Under the pieces are notes generated by a model, which saw only the letters and a program-made list of their open reading frames with translations, was not told the origin of the DNA and made no database searches. The position numbers were made by a program, and so were the translations under genes. 64,000 nucleotides of DNA. Origin: Bacteroidota bacterium. Lineage in GTDB: Bacteria; Bacteroidota; Bacteroidia; B-17B0; Aurantibacillaceae. The stretch is from the NCBI GenBank assembly GCA_025362395.1, contig JANYGK010000036.1, positions 1-64,000 of the forward strand. Direction: 5' to 3'. Positions 8,460-17,358 of this stretch are shown one piece after another (within the stretch, counting starts at the first letter, position 1; every line of letters begins with the position of its first letter).

Positions 8460-9308
8460 ATGCGTTTTTATTTATTTTTCATATTCTTATTCGGTTCATT
8501 TGCCTTATTTCCCCAGCATTCCAAAGAACATCTTAAAGATTTTAAGATTATTGCCGATATGATAGATTCTGTAAAAAAGATCAATTACCTGCGTTGTAAT
8601 ATGAGGTCTCTTGAACGTATAGAGACCGGTTTCACCACAGCAAGCACACATGTGAAGCTTCAAATAAGTCCTCGGAAATCGTATTTGCAGAATGCGGAAA
8701 AAAAATTAGAGGTATTATATAACAGTGAAGTTTCAAAAAATAAGTGCATTGTTAAGCCCCATGTTTTTCCTTATTTTACGCTTACGCTTGATCCTACCGG
8801 TAATTTGATGCGAAAGAATCAACACTTTACTATTTTTGAATTAGGCTTTGACTTTACGGTTAAAACCATTGCTATAGCCTTAAGTAAGGAGAAAGATCAA
8901 ATTGCAAAACACCTTACTTTAGTGGGTAAAGTAGAAAAAAATAAGATGAATTGCTACCTGTTTATTTATGAGAATAATGCATTCGCCTATAACGATTATG
9001 TTGTCCAGGAAAAAGAAACGGTTTCTTCTATAGCCGTAAAGTTTGTGGTTAATGATTATATGGTGCGTACTAAAAATGATCTGTACAATGATTACGGGTA
9101 TTTAAAAAAAGGCAGTCACATAAAAATACCTTCCTTTTATTGCAAGAAAGGTTATTTTTATATTGACGAGAAAACGTTAATGCCTGTAAGCATTGCCATA
9201 TATGATGAAGTGGGCTTGTTTGAAACCTACGATTATATGGATTTGGAATTGAACAAATCCATACCGGCTGCCGAATTTACAAGAAGTTTTAAAAGTTACG
9301 GATTCTAA
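8460..9308 (+). CDS. DUF1571-like exported protein with LysM-like segment
   Basis: I place the start at 8460, giving 282 residues, because the signal peptide (MRFYLFFIFLFGSFALFPQ) begins there; an in-frame ATG at 8418 would put 14 charged and His-rich residues before it. The protein resembles DUF1571, a Bacteroidota family of unknown function with a probable LolA-like lipid-binding fold: MIDSVKKINYLRCNM near the N-terminus, and FYIDEKTLMPVSIAIYDEVGLFETYDY near the C-terminus. Between them, a stretch with ETVSSIAVKF...N...LKKGSHIKIP looks like a LysM repeat. It is probably periplasmic or surface exposed. The stop overlaps the stop of the convergent peptidase gene by 4 bases. Confidence 0.65.
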   Translation: MRFYLFFIFLFGSFALFPQHSKEHLKDFKIIADMIDSVKKINYLRCNMRSLERIETGFTTASTHVKLQISPRKSYLQNAEKKLEVLYNSEVSKNKCIVKPHVFPYFTLTLDPTGNLMRKNQHFTIFELGFDFTVKTIAIALSKEKDQIAKHLTLVGKVEKNKMNCYLFIYENNAFAYNDYVVQEKETVSSIAVKFVVNDYMVRTKNDLYNDYGYLKKGSHIKIPSFYCKKGYFYIDEKTLMPVSIAIYDEVGLFETYDYMDLELNKSIPAAEFTRSFKSYGF

Positions 9309-11410
9309 TATTCCATTCCCAGGTTAAAGAATATAAAGCTCCACATGTCTGCAAATTCTTCAATTTGTTTATCGGTAGGTTTTCCGGAGCCGTGGCCCGC
9401 ATTAGTATCTATTCGTATTAAAGTTGGGTTGGCTCCTATATTGTTTTTTTGAAGCTCAGCAATAAATTTAAAAGAATGCGCCGGAACAACCCGGTCATCA
9501 TGATCGCCTGTTAATACAAGGGTTGCAGGATAATTAGTTTTTTTGACATTATGTAAGGGAGAATATTTATATAGGCATTCAAATTCTTCTTTGTTTTCGC
9601 TGCAACCGTAATCAACGGTCCAGGCCCTGCCTATAGTAAATAAATGAAAGCGCAACATATCCAAAACGCCCACTGTGGGTATTGCTACTTTTGCAATATC
9701 GGGGCGTTGTGTCATAACTGCGCCAATTAATAAACCGCCGTTGCTTCTGCCGTGTATGGCTAATTTTTCGTGTGAGGTATATTTATTTTCTACCAGATAA
9801 TCGCAGGCCGCTATAAAATCATCAAATACATTTTGCTTTTTACATTTGGTGCCGGCTATATGCCAGTCCTCGCCATATTCGCCCCCACCGCGAATGTTGG
9901 GAACACAGTAAATACCGCCTGCTTCTAAAAACAGGGCGCGGTCAATCCTGAATTCGGGGGTGTAAGAAATATTAAAACCGCCGTAGCCAAATACAAAGCA
10001 GGGATTTTTTCCGTTCAGTTCAATTCCTTTTTTGTGTGTTATAAACATGGAGATCTTTGTACCGTCTTTACTTTTATAAAATACCTGCTTGGTTTCATAA
10101 TCTTTTGATTTAAAAGGAGTATTGGGTTTAAAGAGTTGCCTATCTGTGCCCGCTTCCATGTCGTAGTAATAAATTTCTTCCGGAGATGTATATGAAACCA
10201 CAGAGTAGGTCAGAAATTTATCTTCTATGTTTGAAAAAACGCCGGTTACTTTACATACTCCCGGTAATTTAATTTCTTTTTCTTCTTTGCCCGATAAATT
10301 ATGGATGTACAATCTTGAGGACACCTCTTTTAAATAATTAGAAATAATTTTATTGTTACTGAATGATACGCCTTCCAACAGGTTATTAGTTTCAGAAAGT
10401 ATGTCTTCCCAATTTCCTTTACCCGGCTTGTCGAGGGCTATTTTTACCAGTTTATAATTAGGCGCTTTATAGTTTGTATAAACATAAAATTGATTGCCGG
10501 TATTTTCCATTACCGCGTAATCATTATCAAAATTATCAACAATAATAACAGGCTTAGAACCTGCACTTGAAAGATCTTTGATCATTAGGTTTTGCCCGCT
10601 GGTTGTTTCGCTGCCGTAAATAATCAGGTAATTTTCATCATGTGTGACCTGTGCCGAAAAGTTACGGTCGGCATGTTCTTTATCTTCATGAATTAATATA
10701 TCTTCTTTCTGCAATTTACCAAGCGTATGAAAATAAACTTTATGAAATTCATTTTTTTGAGTAAAGGTTTTGGTACCTTTCGGCTCATCATATCTGCTGT
10801 AATAAAAGCCGTCTCCTTTCCATGAAATGTCAGAAAATTTTACCCATTTAATAATATCGGTAAGGTCTTGTTTCGTTTCAATATTTTTTACATGGATTTC
10901 AACCCAATCGCTACCGGCTTTTGACAGCCCATAAGCCAAGTATGTTCCTTTTTTAGAAATAGCCATTCCGCTTAAAGAAGTTGTACCGTCACCCGATAAG
11001 GTATTCGGGTTTAACAGCATTACAGGTTTATCGATTAAAGAGGCCTGCGAATACAACACCGATTGATTTTGGAGACCGTTATTTCTAAATGAAAAATATA
11101 AATTTCCTTTTTTAAAAGGCGCCGTCATTTTATCAAAATTCCATAGCTCTGTTAGCCTGTCCTTAATTTTTTTACGGTAGGTTATTTTAGAAATGTAGGC
11201 GTTAGTGGTTGCATTTTGTTGTTTCACCCATTCTTTGGTTTCCGGGGAGTTGTCGTCTTCCAACCATCGGTAAGGATCTTGAACCTTTACGCCATGATAC
11301 GTATCTATTTGCTTAATGGTTCTTGTTTGGGGATAGGTCATTTGACTGATACTGTTTAAACATAAACTTGTGAATAGAACGACTGATAAAATACGTTTTA
11401 ATTGCTGCAT
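9305..11410 (-). CDS. Prolyl oligopeptidase family serine peptidase, exported
   Basis: An S9A peptidase that cleaves short peptides after proline, here with a signal peptide (MQQLKRILSVVLFTSLCLNSISQ), so it is probably periplasmic. A longer frame to 11590 exists, but the signal peptide and the divergent gene starting at 11430 argue for the ATG at 11410 (701 residues). The N-terminal beta-propeller follows the YPQTRTIKQIDTYHGVKVQDP start typical of the family. The C-terminal alpha/beta hydrolase domain has the nucleophile GRSNGG (S556), the Asp in GDHDDRVVP and the His in NAGHGSGK. The length matches prolyl oligopeptidases (about 700). Confidence 0.93.
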   Translation of the reverse strand: MQQLKRILSVVLFTSLCLNSISQMTYPQTRTIKQIDTYHGVKVQDPYRWLEDDNSPETKEWVKQQNATTNAYISKITYRKKIKDRLTELWNFDKMTAPFKKGNLYFSFRNNGLQNQSVLYSQASLIDKPVMLLNPNTLSGDGTTSLSGMAISKKGTYLAYGLSKAGSDWVEIHVKNIETKQDLTDIIKWVKFSDISWKGDGFYYSRYDEPKGTKTFTQKNEFHKVYFHTLGKLQKEDILIHEDKEHADRNFSAQVTHDENYLIIYGSETTSGQNLMIKDLSSAGSKPVIIVDNFDNDYAVMENTGNQFYVYTNYKAPNYKLVKIALDKPGKGNWEDILSETNNLLEGVSFSNNKIISNYLKEVSSRLYIHNLSGKEEKEIKLPGVCKVTGVFSNIEDKFLTYSVVSYTSPEEIYYYDMEAGTDRQLFKPNTPFKSKDYETKQVFYKSKDGTKISMFITHKKGIELNGKNPCFVFGYGGFNISYTPEFRIDRALFLEAGGIYCVPNIRGGGEYGEDWHIAGTKCKKQNVFDDFIAACDYLVENKYTSHEKLAIHGRSNGGLLIGAVMTQRPDIAKVAIPTVGVLDMLRFHLFTIGRAWTVDYGCSENKEEFECLYKYSPLHNVKKTNYPATLVLTGDHDDRVVPAHSFKFIAELQKNNIGANPTLIRIDTNAGHGSGKPTDKQIEEFADMWSFIFFNLGMEY

Positions 11411-11429
11411 AGTCCTTATTTTTGAGTAG

Positions 11430-12185
11430 ATGAAAATCGATACAAACAAATATACCAAAGAACTCGAAAATACCCTAAAACGGTTATCGGTTGACATTGA
11501 CAGAACTCGCGCGGACAATGCAAAAAAGTATATGAGTACCGGTTTATACGTACATGGTTTAGGAACTAAAGAGCAAGTTGAACTAACCAAGACGGGATTT
11601 AGCTTTTATACAGCGGATGTGGAGCAAACTTTTTTAGTATACGATAAATTATTAAGGCATAGTGAAACGTTTGAAGGCAAGAACCTCGCTTTTATGTTTT
11701 TAGATAAAAATTATAAGAAAATTCCGTTATCGCTTCAAATAAAAATTCTGCCGACATGGATGAAACATATTGATAATTGGGCACACTCAGACTATTTATC
11801 CAAGTTTTTAACGCGGTTAATTGAAGCTAAAGAAACGCAGCAAAAAATGTTGGCTCATGTGGAGAAATGGAACCGTTCTAAAAATTTATGGGAGCGGAGA
11901 CAATCTTTAGTGGCCCTATTTTATTATGCACGAACAAAAAAAGAACACCTGTCTTATAAATTTGTGATCGCATTAATTGAAAATTTGCTGCATGATAAAG
12001 AATATTTTGTACAAAAGGCTGTAGGCTGGACGTTACGAGAATCCTATAATGTATATCCTAAAGAAACGTATGCGTTTTTATTGCAACATATAACATCAAT
12101 TTCTCCTTATGCGTTTACGGCGAGTACGGAAAAGATGAGCGAAAAAGAAAAGTCAGTTTTAAAAGAAAAAAGAAAGTTAAAATAA
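11430..12185 (+). CDS. DNA alkylation repair-like HEAT protein (AlkD type)
   Basis: A 251-residue cytosolic helical-repeat protein. The segments DNWAHSD (near residue 117), WERRQSLVALFYYAR and LLHDKEYFVQKAVGWTLRE are characteristic of the AlkC/AlkD family of HEAT-like DNA glycosylases that remove alkylated bases; the Trp and Asp in these segments line the DNA cleft in AlkD. Some Bacteroidota relatives have not been tested, so activity is inferred. The gene starts 19 bp from the divergent peptidase start, leaving a very short shared promoter region. It may be co-transcribed with the glucosaminidase gene 65 bp downstream. Confidence 0.82.
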   Translation: MKIDTNKYTKELENTLKRLSVDIDRTRADNAKKYMSTGLYVHGLGTKEQVELTKTGFSFYTADVEQTFLVYDKLLRHSETFEGKNLAFMFLDKNYKKIPLSLQIKILPTWMKHIDNWAHSDYLSKFLTRLIEAKETQQKMLAHVEKWNRSKNLWERRQSLVALFYYARTKKEHLSYKFVIALIENLLHDKEYFVQKAVGWTLRESYNVYPKETYAFLLQHITSISPYAFTASTEKMSEKEKSVLKEKRKLK

Positions 12186-12221
12186 GATTGAAAAAAGAAA
12201 GATTAAATAAAATGTTGAACA

Positions 12222-12250
12222 TTTCCCCCTTTGGAGGGGGCAGGGGGAGG
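12222..12250 (+). repeat. G/C-rich inverted element placed directly before a start codon
   Basis: A C-run followed by TTTGGAGG and a G-run, then a second purine run (CAGGGGGAGG), ends one base before the glucosaminidase ATG. It is far more GC-rich than its surroundings and resembles short dispersed intergenic elements I recall from Bacteroidota genomes. It could form a small hairpin or serve as an unusual purine-rich ribosome-binding region. A TTG start upstream would translate through it, which I consider unlikely. Confidence 0.5.
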
Positions 12251-13162
12251 ATGAAATTACTTTTCACGTATTTGATCTGCTTTATTGCACTTAATACATT
12301 TGCTCAAAAAGTATTTACACCCGAAGACTATATTGCAAAGTATAAAGAAGATGCCATTAAAGAAATGTATCTTCATAAAGTGCCTGCTTGTATTACGCTT
12401 GCCCAGGGCATGTTGGAGAGCGGAAACGGAAACAGCGACCTGAGCAGAAATGCCAACAACCACTTTGGTATTAAATGCCATAAAGAATGGAGCGGTGAAA
12501 CGTATGTGATGGATGATGATGAAAAAAATGAATGCTTCCGTAAATACGATGATGTGTTAGATTCTTACAGCGATCATAGCCTTTTTTTATATTCCCGTTC
12601 ACGGTACGCGGCTTTATTTGAATTGCCGATCACAGATTATAAAGGATGGTGCTATGGATTAAAAGCCTCAGGCTACGCAACAGATCCAAGATACCCGGAA
12701 CGATTAATCGAACTAATCGAAAAATATAATTTGCAGGAATTGAATACGATTGAAAAAACACCAAAGCTGAACTTTCCTTCACATGATGAAATTAAGCCGG
12801 AAATGACTTTACGGGAAGTATACAGGTTTAACAGGGTGAAATTTGTGATCGCAAAAAACAATGATTCCTATTATAAAATTGCGAATGATTTTAATATTGA
12901 GTTGGATCAACTATTAGAGTTTAACGATTTTTCAAAAACAGATAAATTACAATTCGGCCAAAAAATATATATTGAGAAAAAACGCCGTAAAGCTCTGGAA
13001 CCCTACCATGTGGTGCAAAAAAACGAAACTCTGAAATCTATTTCTCAATTGCATGGCATCCGTTTAAGTATGTTGTGTAAAAAGAACCGATTAAAGCCTG
13101 ATGCTAAATTAAAAGTGGGTGATGTGTTATATTTAAGACAAAAGAAAAATTTGCCTTCATAG
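12251..13162 (+). CDS. Exported glucosaminidase with two LysM domains
   Basis: A peptidoglycan N-acetylglucosaminidase of the FlgJ/Mannosyl-glycoprotein endo-beta-N-acetylglucosaminidase family. The start at 12251 gives 303 residues and a clean signal peptide (MKLLFTYLICFIALNTFAQ). The catalytic domain spans roughly residues 35-170: ACITLAQGMLESGNG carries the expected catalytic Glu (E56), followed by NNHFGIKC and LKASGYATDPRYPERL. Two LysM repeats follow, one near FVIAKNNDSYYKIANDFNI and the other near YHVVQKNETLKSISQLHGI, which anchor the enzyme to the cell wall. It is probably involved in cell separation or wall turnover. Confidence 0.92.
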   Translation: MKLLFTYLICFIALNTFAQKVFTPEDYIAKYKEDAIKEMYLHKVPACITLAQGMLESGNGNSDLSRNANNHFGIKCHKEWSGETYVMDDDEKNECFRKYDDVLDSYSDHSLFLYSRSRYAALFELPITDYKGWCYGLKASGYATDPRYPERLIELIEKYNLQELNTIEKTPKLNFPSHDEIKPEMTLREVYRFNRVKFVIAKNNDSYYKIANDFNIELDQLLEFNDFSKTDKLQFGQKIYIEKKRRKALEPYHVVQKNETLKSISQLHGIRLSMLCKKNRLKPDAKLKVGDVLYLRQKKNLPS

Positions 13163-13164
13163 AT

Positions 13165-13246
13165 TTAACTACATAGTAACATAGATATTTCTTTGTGAAT
13201 TTATCAATGTTTTTTCTATTTCTAACCTGTGTTACGATGTGGTTAA
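13165..13246. repeat. Imperfect 20-bp inverted repeat in intergenic gap
   Basis: The left arm TTAACTACATAGTAACATAG (13165-13184) pairs with the right arm CTGTGTTACGATGTGGTTAA (13227-13246): 17 Watson-Crick, 2 G-U and 1 mismatch, around a 42-nt loop. It lies between the convergent glucosaminidase and UbiD genes, so it may act as a bidirectional terminator-like structure. Right-arm relatives occur at 34895 and 61680. Confidence 0.6.
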
Positions 13247-13251
13247 AAATA

Positions 13252-15087
13252 TTACTTAACACCATACAGGCTTCCTCCTTTTTCAAACAGCTTATCCACG
13301 CGCTTTTCGATCCGTGGATCTTTTTCTAAAACAGGTGCATGATGGGGTTTAATACGGGCATCAATAATCATATTATCGCAGCCAAAATGTTTAAACTCAG
13401 TGCTTGAATTAATGCCATAAATATCATGACTTGGGTTAGAGCGTGTAAACGTTACCCATAGCCAATTTTTTAGGGTAGCGGCTGTAAATGTTGAATCATC
13501 TGAAATAACGATCATTGGGAAGCCTTTAAGATCAGTATTTTTTTGTTTTACTTCTTCATTAAAGTTTTCAAACTCTGATTTGGCTTTATTATAATTCTCA
13601 AATTTAGCGCCTTGTAAAATTAAAACTCCGGGTATAGCTACATGCGGATTTATAAATGTTTTAATCTCATTTAGTGTTGAATTTATTTTTTGTGATAAGC
13701 TTCTTAATTTTTCCCCGTAAGCGGCTACTACTAATTTGCTTCCACTGTTTAAGCCGCTTCCGCTGTAATCAAGCGTATCAATGCTTGTGTTGGTTTGAAA
13801 ATGCAGGTCGCGTTTTAAATTAATACGCTCCAGTATATATTGATAAAATTCAGACTCGTTATGAGTACTTAGTTTATTGGTATCATCAGCCGTTATAAAT
13901 AAATATTTTGCTAAACTTAATTGCCCTTTTCCTAAAATATGATTGGCAATCGTTAAAAGCTCCGAAGGTTGCTTAGTTTGGCTGTAAGGCGTATAACGTT
14001 CACTGCCTATTGCGAGTAACAGGGGATGCACGCCTGCGGCATCAACCGCATGCACTTCTTTTACGCCGGGTAATTCATGCTTAATGGCATCACCGGTAAT
14101 TTCATGAATCAGCCGGCCGAAACTTGTATCTTCCTGTGGCGGCCTGCCTACTACCGTAAACGGCCAAATAGCATCTTCACGGTGATACACTTTATGCACA
14201 CGCATTAAAGGAAATTCGTGCTGTAAGCTATAGTATCCTAAATGATCCCCGAACGGCCCTTCCGGTTTATTTTCATTCGGGTACACTTCCCCGGTAATCA
14301 CGAAGTCCGCATCTGTACTTACGCAAAAACCGTCTTCGTATGTATATCTGAATCTCCTGTTTCCTAACGCGCCTGCAAAAGTCATTTCGCTTAAACCTTC
14401 GGGTAAGGGCATAACAGCGGCTAATGTATGGCTTGGCGGACCGCCTATAAATATAGATACCTTTAAAGGCTTTCCTGCTTTATTGGCTTTGCTTTGATGC
14501 ACACCAATACCGCGATGCAATTGATAATGTAAACCGACTTCTTTATTTAAAATATAATCGTTCCCGTTTAACTGAATACGGTACATCCCCAAATTAGAAT
14601 TCATGATCCCGGGCTTGTCTGTATCTTCACTATATACTTGGGGCAAAGTTACAAAAGCTCCTCCATCCATTGGCCAGTGCTTAATTAGGGGTAATTTGTC
14701 AATAGTTGTTTCTTTAAACAATACAGGTTTTGAGAAAGGATTTTTCTTTGGCAAAGCAGAAAAGGCAGTGAGCGCAACGTTAGCATATTTAAACGGATGT
14801 TTTAACGCATTTAACGGATTATTTTTTATCTCTACCAGGGTTTGCATCTTAGTAAGCGTATCGCGAAATATAAATTTGCTCCGTTCCAAAGTCCCGAAAA
14901 TATTAGAGGCGCATTTGAATTTTGAATCCTTTACATTCTCAAATAACAACGCAGGGCCTCCCATAGCATACACCCGTAAATGAATGGCCGCCATTTCAAG
15001 ATTAGTGTCAACTTCCTCTTTTATTCTTACTAAATGATTGTTTTTTTCCAGATCATCAAGACAATCCTTTAAATTTTTATATCCCAT
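13252..15087 (-). CDS. UbiD family prenylated-FMN decarboxylase
   Basis: A 611-residue (de)carboxylase of the UbiD family, which uses prenylated FMN to decarboxylate aromatic or unsaturated acids, often in quinone synthesis. The N-terminus (MGYKNLKDCLDDLEKNNHLVRI) is typical. The segment SNLGMYRIQLNGND, the LHYQLHRGIGVH segment and the catalytic EGPFGDHLGYYS motif (Glu and Asp of the E-R-D/E set) are present. It is about 110 residues longer than E. coli UbiD, owing to an extended C-terminal region. A role in menaquinone formation is possible, but no other quinone gene is nearby. It is preceded on its strand by a TAATTTTG -7 candidate and convergent with the glucosaminidase gene. Confidence 0.87.
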   Translation of the reverse strand: MGYKNLKDCLDDLEKNNHLVRIKEEVDTNLEMAAIHLRVYAMGGPALLFENVKDSKFKCASNIFGTLERSKFIFRDTLTKMQTLVEIKNNPLNALKHPFKYANVALTAFSALPKKNPFSKPVLFKETTIDKLPLIKHWPMDGGAFVTLPQVYSEDTDKPGIMNSNLGMYRIQLNGNDYILNKEVGLHYQLHRGIGVHQSKANKAGKPLKVSIFIGGPPSHTLAAVMPLPEGLSEMTFAGALGNRRFRYTYEDGFCVSTDADFVITGEVYPNENKPEGPFGDHLGYYSLQHEFPLMRVHKVYHREDAIWPFTVVGRPPQEDTSFGRLIHEITGDAIKHELPGVKEVHAVDAAGVHPLLLAIGSERYTPYSQTKQPSELLTIANHILGKGQLSLAKYLFITADDTNKLSTHNESEFYQYILERINLKRDLHFQTNTSIDTLDYSGSGLNSGSKLVVAAYGEKLRSLSQKINSTLNEIKTFINPHVAIPGVLILQGAKFENYNKAKSEFENFNEEVKQKNTDLKGFPMIVISDDSTFTAATLKNWLWVTFTRSNPSHDIYGINSSTEFKHFGCDNMIIDARIKPHHAPVLEKDPRIEKRVDKLFEKGGSLYGVK

Positions 15088-15097
15088 AATTCAGTAA

Positions 15098-15105
15098 CAA
15101 AATTA
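15098..15105 (-). promoter_or_regulatory. Candidate -7 box for the UbiD-type gene
   Basis: Minus-strand TAATTTTG fits TAnnTTTG and lies 10 bp before the ATG at 15087, implying a very short or absent leader. No clear TTG at -33. Confidence 0.3.
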
Positions 15106-15118
15106 GGTATTTATAGTT

Positions 15119-16804
15119 TTAATTAGAGGAAAATACTTTTTCGCCGTTAATATAGGTAGCAAGTACCGTCGTCTTTAAAATAGCGTTTTCTTTACAGGTC
15201 ATAATATCAGTATCTAATACGATGAAATCGGCATATTTTCCTTTTTCTAAACTCCCTTTTTCTTTTTCTTCGAAGTTTGCATAAGCCGCCCAAATGGTCA
15301 TGCCCTTTACGGCTTGTGTTCTGCTTAAAGCATTTTCAGTTTGGAAACCTTTCTCGGGGAATCCTTTACTGTCTTTACGAATAACTGCTGCGTAAAATGT
15401 TTTAAAAGGAGAAATGTCTTCTACGGGAAAATCGGTACCTAAAGCAATTTTACTCGCCACGTTCAGCATATCTTTATAAGCATACGCATATTTTATACGC
15501 TCTTTTCCCAATCGTTGCTCCACCCAATACATGTCGCTTGTAGCATGCGTGGGCTGTACAGAAGGAATAATATCTTCGCTGAAATCTTTCATATCCTCCG
15601 GTGTTACTACTTGGGCATGCTCTATACGCCACCTATGATCTTTTTTTTCATTACAATACCTTGTGTAAATATCCATTACCATATTTAAAGCCGAATCACC
15701 GATACAATGCGTATTCATCTGGAACCCTTTTTTATCCATAATGTTTGCATACTTTTTAAAATGCGCCATCGTATTCAATAAAAATCCTTTCCAACCCGGC
15801 TTATCGCTGTAGTCTTTAAACAGGCATGCACCGCGTGATCCCAAAGCCCCGTCAGCATAAAATTTAAAAGAGCGCACATTTAAACGCTCTGTTTTATAAG
15901 GGCCTTTTTCGAGGTAATACTTATAATTGGGCGCACTGTCGCTTAACATGGCATAAATTCGTATTTTTAATTTTCCTGCTTTTTGAAGTTCGTCCATCGC
16001 ATCTACATCGCTTTTCATAATACCGGCATCATCCACTGTGGTTAAGCCAACCGCCAAACAATTGGTTTGTGCATTTAGCAGTGCTGTATTTATATCTGCT
16101 TTATTTGTTTTAGGGATCACATTTTTCACAAGGTCAACAGCGTTATCAATTAAAATTCCTGTTAATTTATTTCCTGACTTTAAAATTTCCCCACCGTTAA
16201 TGCTTGTAGATACATGGATGTGAGCTAACTCTAAAGCTTTTGTATTGACTAAAGCGGCGTGCCCGTCTATGCGAGTTAAAAAGACAGGAGTTTTAGGAAA
16301 CAAACTATCCAACTTATCTTTTGTAGGATATTCTTTTTGTGCCCAATCGTTTTGGTCCCAACCTCTGCCAATGATCCATGCGTTCTCATTTTCTTTTTTG
16401 AGATCAGTATTTAATTCTTTTTCGGGAGAAGTTAATTTACGATTCGAAAAATCAATTACTTTTGTGATGACCTCATTAAAAGATTTAGTGCCTGTTAGGT
16501 TGAGCTGCTGTAGGCCTAAACCGTAACCTAAAAAATGACAGTGTGCATCAATAAAACCCGGAAAAATAATTTTGCCTTCCGCATCTGTTATTTCTTTCGC
16601 TTCGTAATTTTTTAAAATGTCGCGCTCACTCCCAAGCTCCACAATTTTGCCGTCTTTAATACACATGGCCTCATACATTTTAAAGGAAGAATCAACAGAA
16701 TAGATGGTTGCATGATGGATTATGAGGTCTACAGCTGATTTTTTATAGGAACAAGACGTTAAGAAAAAGGTAAAACTGAAAAAAATAAAAATGTTTTTTA
16801 TCAT
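15119..16804 (-). CDS. Amidohydrolase family lipoprotein (YtcJ-like)
   Basis: A metal-dependent hydrolase of the amidohydrolase 3 (YtcJ/N-substituted formamide deformylase) type. I set the start at 16804 (561 residues), where a lipoprotein signal peptide begins: MIKNIFIFFSFTFFLTSC with lipobox LTSC; an upstream frame to 16903 adds 33 unconvincing residues. The metal-binding DAHCHF motif, the IGRGWDQNDW segment typical of this subgroup, NTHCIGD, RIEHAQ and the C-terminal GKYADFIVLD (the composite beta-domain) are visible. The substrate is not predictable. It is probably anchored to the outer or inner membrane, facing the periplasm. Confidence 0.87.
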   Translation of the reverse strand: MIKNIFIFFSFTFFLTSCSYKKSAVDLIIHHATIYSVDSSFKMYEAMCIKDGKIVELGSERDILKNYEAKEITDAEGKIIFPGFIDAHCHFLGYGLGLQQLNLTGTKSFNEVITKVIDFSNRKLTSPEKELNTDLKKENENAWIIGRGWDQNDWAQKEYPTKDKLDSLFPKTPVFLTRIDGHAALVNTKALELAHIHVSTSINGGEILKSGNKLTGILIDNAVDLVKNVIPKTNKADINTALLNAQTNCLAVGLTTVDDAGIMKSDVDAMDELQKAGKLKIRIYAMLSDSAPNYKYYLEKGPYKTERLNVRSFKFYADGALGSRGACLFKDYSDKPGWKGFLLNTMAHFKKYANIMDKKGFQMNTHCIGDSALNMVMDIYTRYCNEKKDHRWRIEHAQVVTPEDMKDFSEDIIPSVQPTHATSDMYWVEQRLGKERIKYAYAYKDMLNVASKIALGTDFPVEDISPFKTFYAAVIRKDSKGFPEKGFQTENALSRTQAVKGMTIWAAYANFEEKEKGSLEKGKYADFIVLDTDIMTCKENAILKTTVLATYINGEKVFSSN

Positions 16805-16924
16805 TCTTAAAGGTAAGATATTTATTTTATTTTTTGTAATTTGCTTACGTGTTAAACAAATGTGTGAACCATATAATGTACATCGGTTAAATAAAAGAAA
16901 CACCTATTAAAATTTATAATAACA

Positions 16925-17299
16925 ATGTCCCTTCAACCTATTATTATCACTCATAAACACATTGCTTTAAAATGGTTTGAAGCGTTTAATGAACATAACT
17001 TAGAAAAATTAGTATCATTATATGATGATAATGCCCAACATTATAGTCCGAAATTAAAAATAAGGTTACCCGAAACAAAAGGATGGATAAAAGGAAAAGA
17101 AGCCTTAAGAGAATGGTGGAGCGACGCTTTTGACAGGTTACCTACGTTGCGTTACGAAGTCATTAAGCTCACAGCCGATGAGGACCGGGTTTTTATGGAA
17201 TACATCAGGCATGTAGCCGGTGAAGAAGATATTTCTGTTGCTGAAGTATTACAAATTGAGAACGGAGCCATCGTATCCTCAAGAGTATACCACGGTTAA
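16925..17299 (+). CDS. SnoaL/NTF2-like small protein
   Basis: A 124-residue protein with the cone-shaped NTF2/SnoaL fold signature: HIALKWFEAFNEHNLEKLVSLYDDNAQHYSP at the N-terminus, GWIKGKEALREWWSDAFDRLP in the middle, and VAEVLQIENGAIVSSRVYHG at the end. Family members are polyketide cyclases, isomerases or proteins of unknown role, and I cannot assign a substrate. It has no signal peptide. The gene is 120 bp from the divergent amidohydrolase and 59 bp upstream of the conserved 421-residue gene, so it may be co-transcribed with the latter. Confidence 0.78.
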   Translation: MSLQPIIITHKHIALKWFEAFNEHNLEKLVSLYDDNAQHYSPKLKIRLPETKGWIKGKEALREWWSDAFDRLPTLRYEVIKLTADEDRVFMEYIRHVAGEEDISVAEVLQIENGAIVSSRVYHG

Positions 17300-17358
17300 T
17301 ATTTTTAACAGCAATTAACGGCTTTAAAAAAAAGATTTATGTAATTTAGATTTCTATC

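Noticed and set aside
14603-14983. 126-codon frame on the plus strand
   Set aside because: Fully inside the UbiD-type gene and without promoter, signal or conserved motif.
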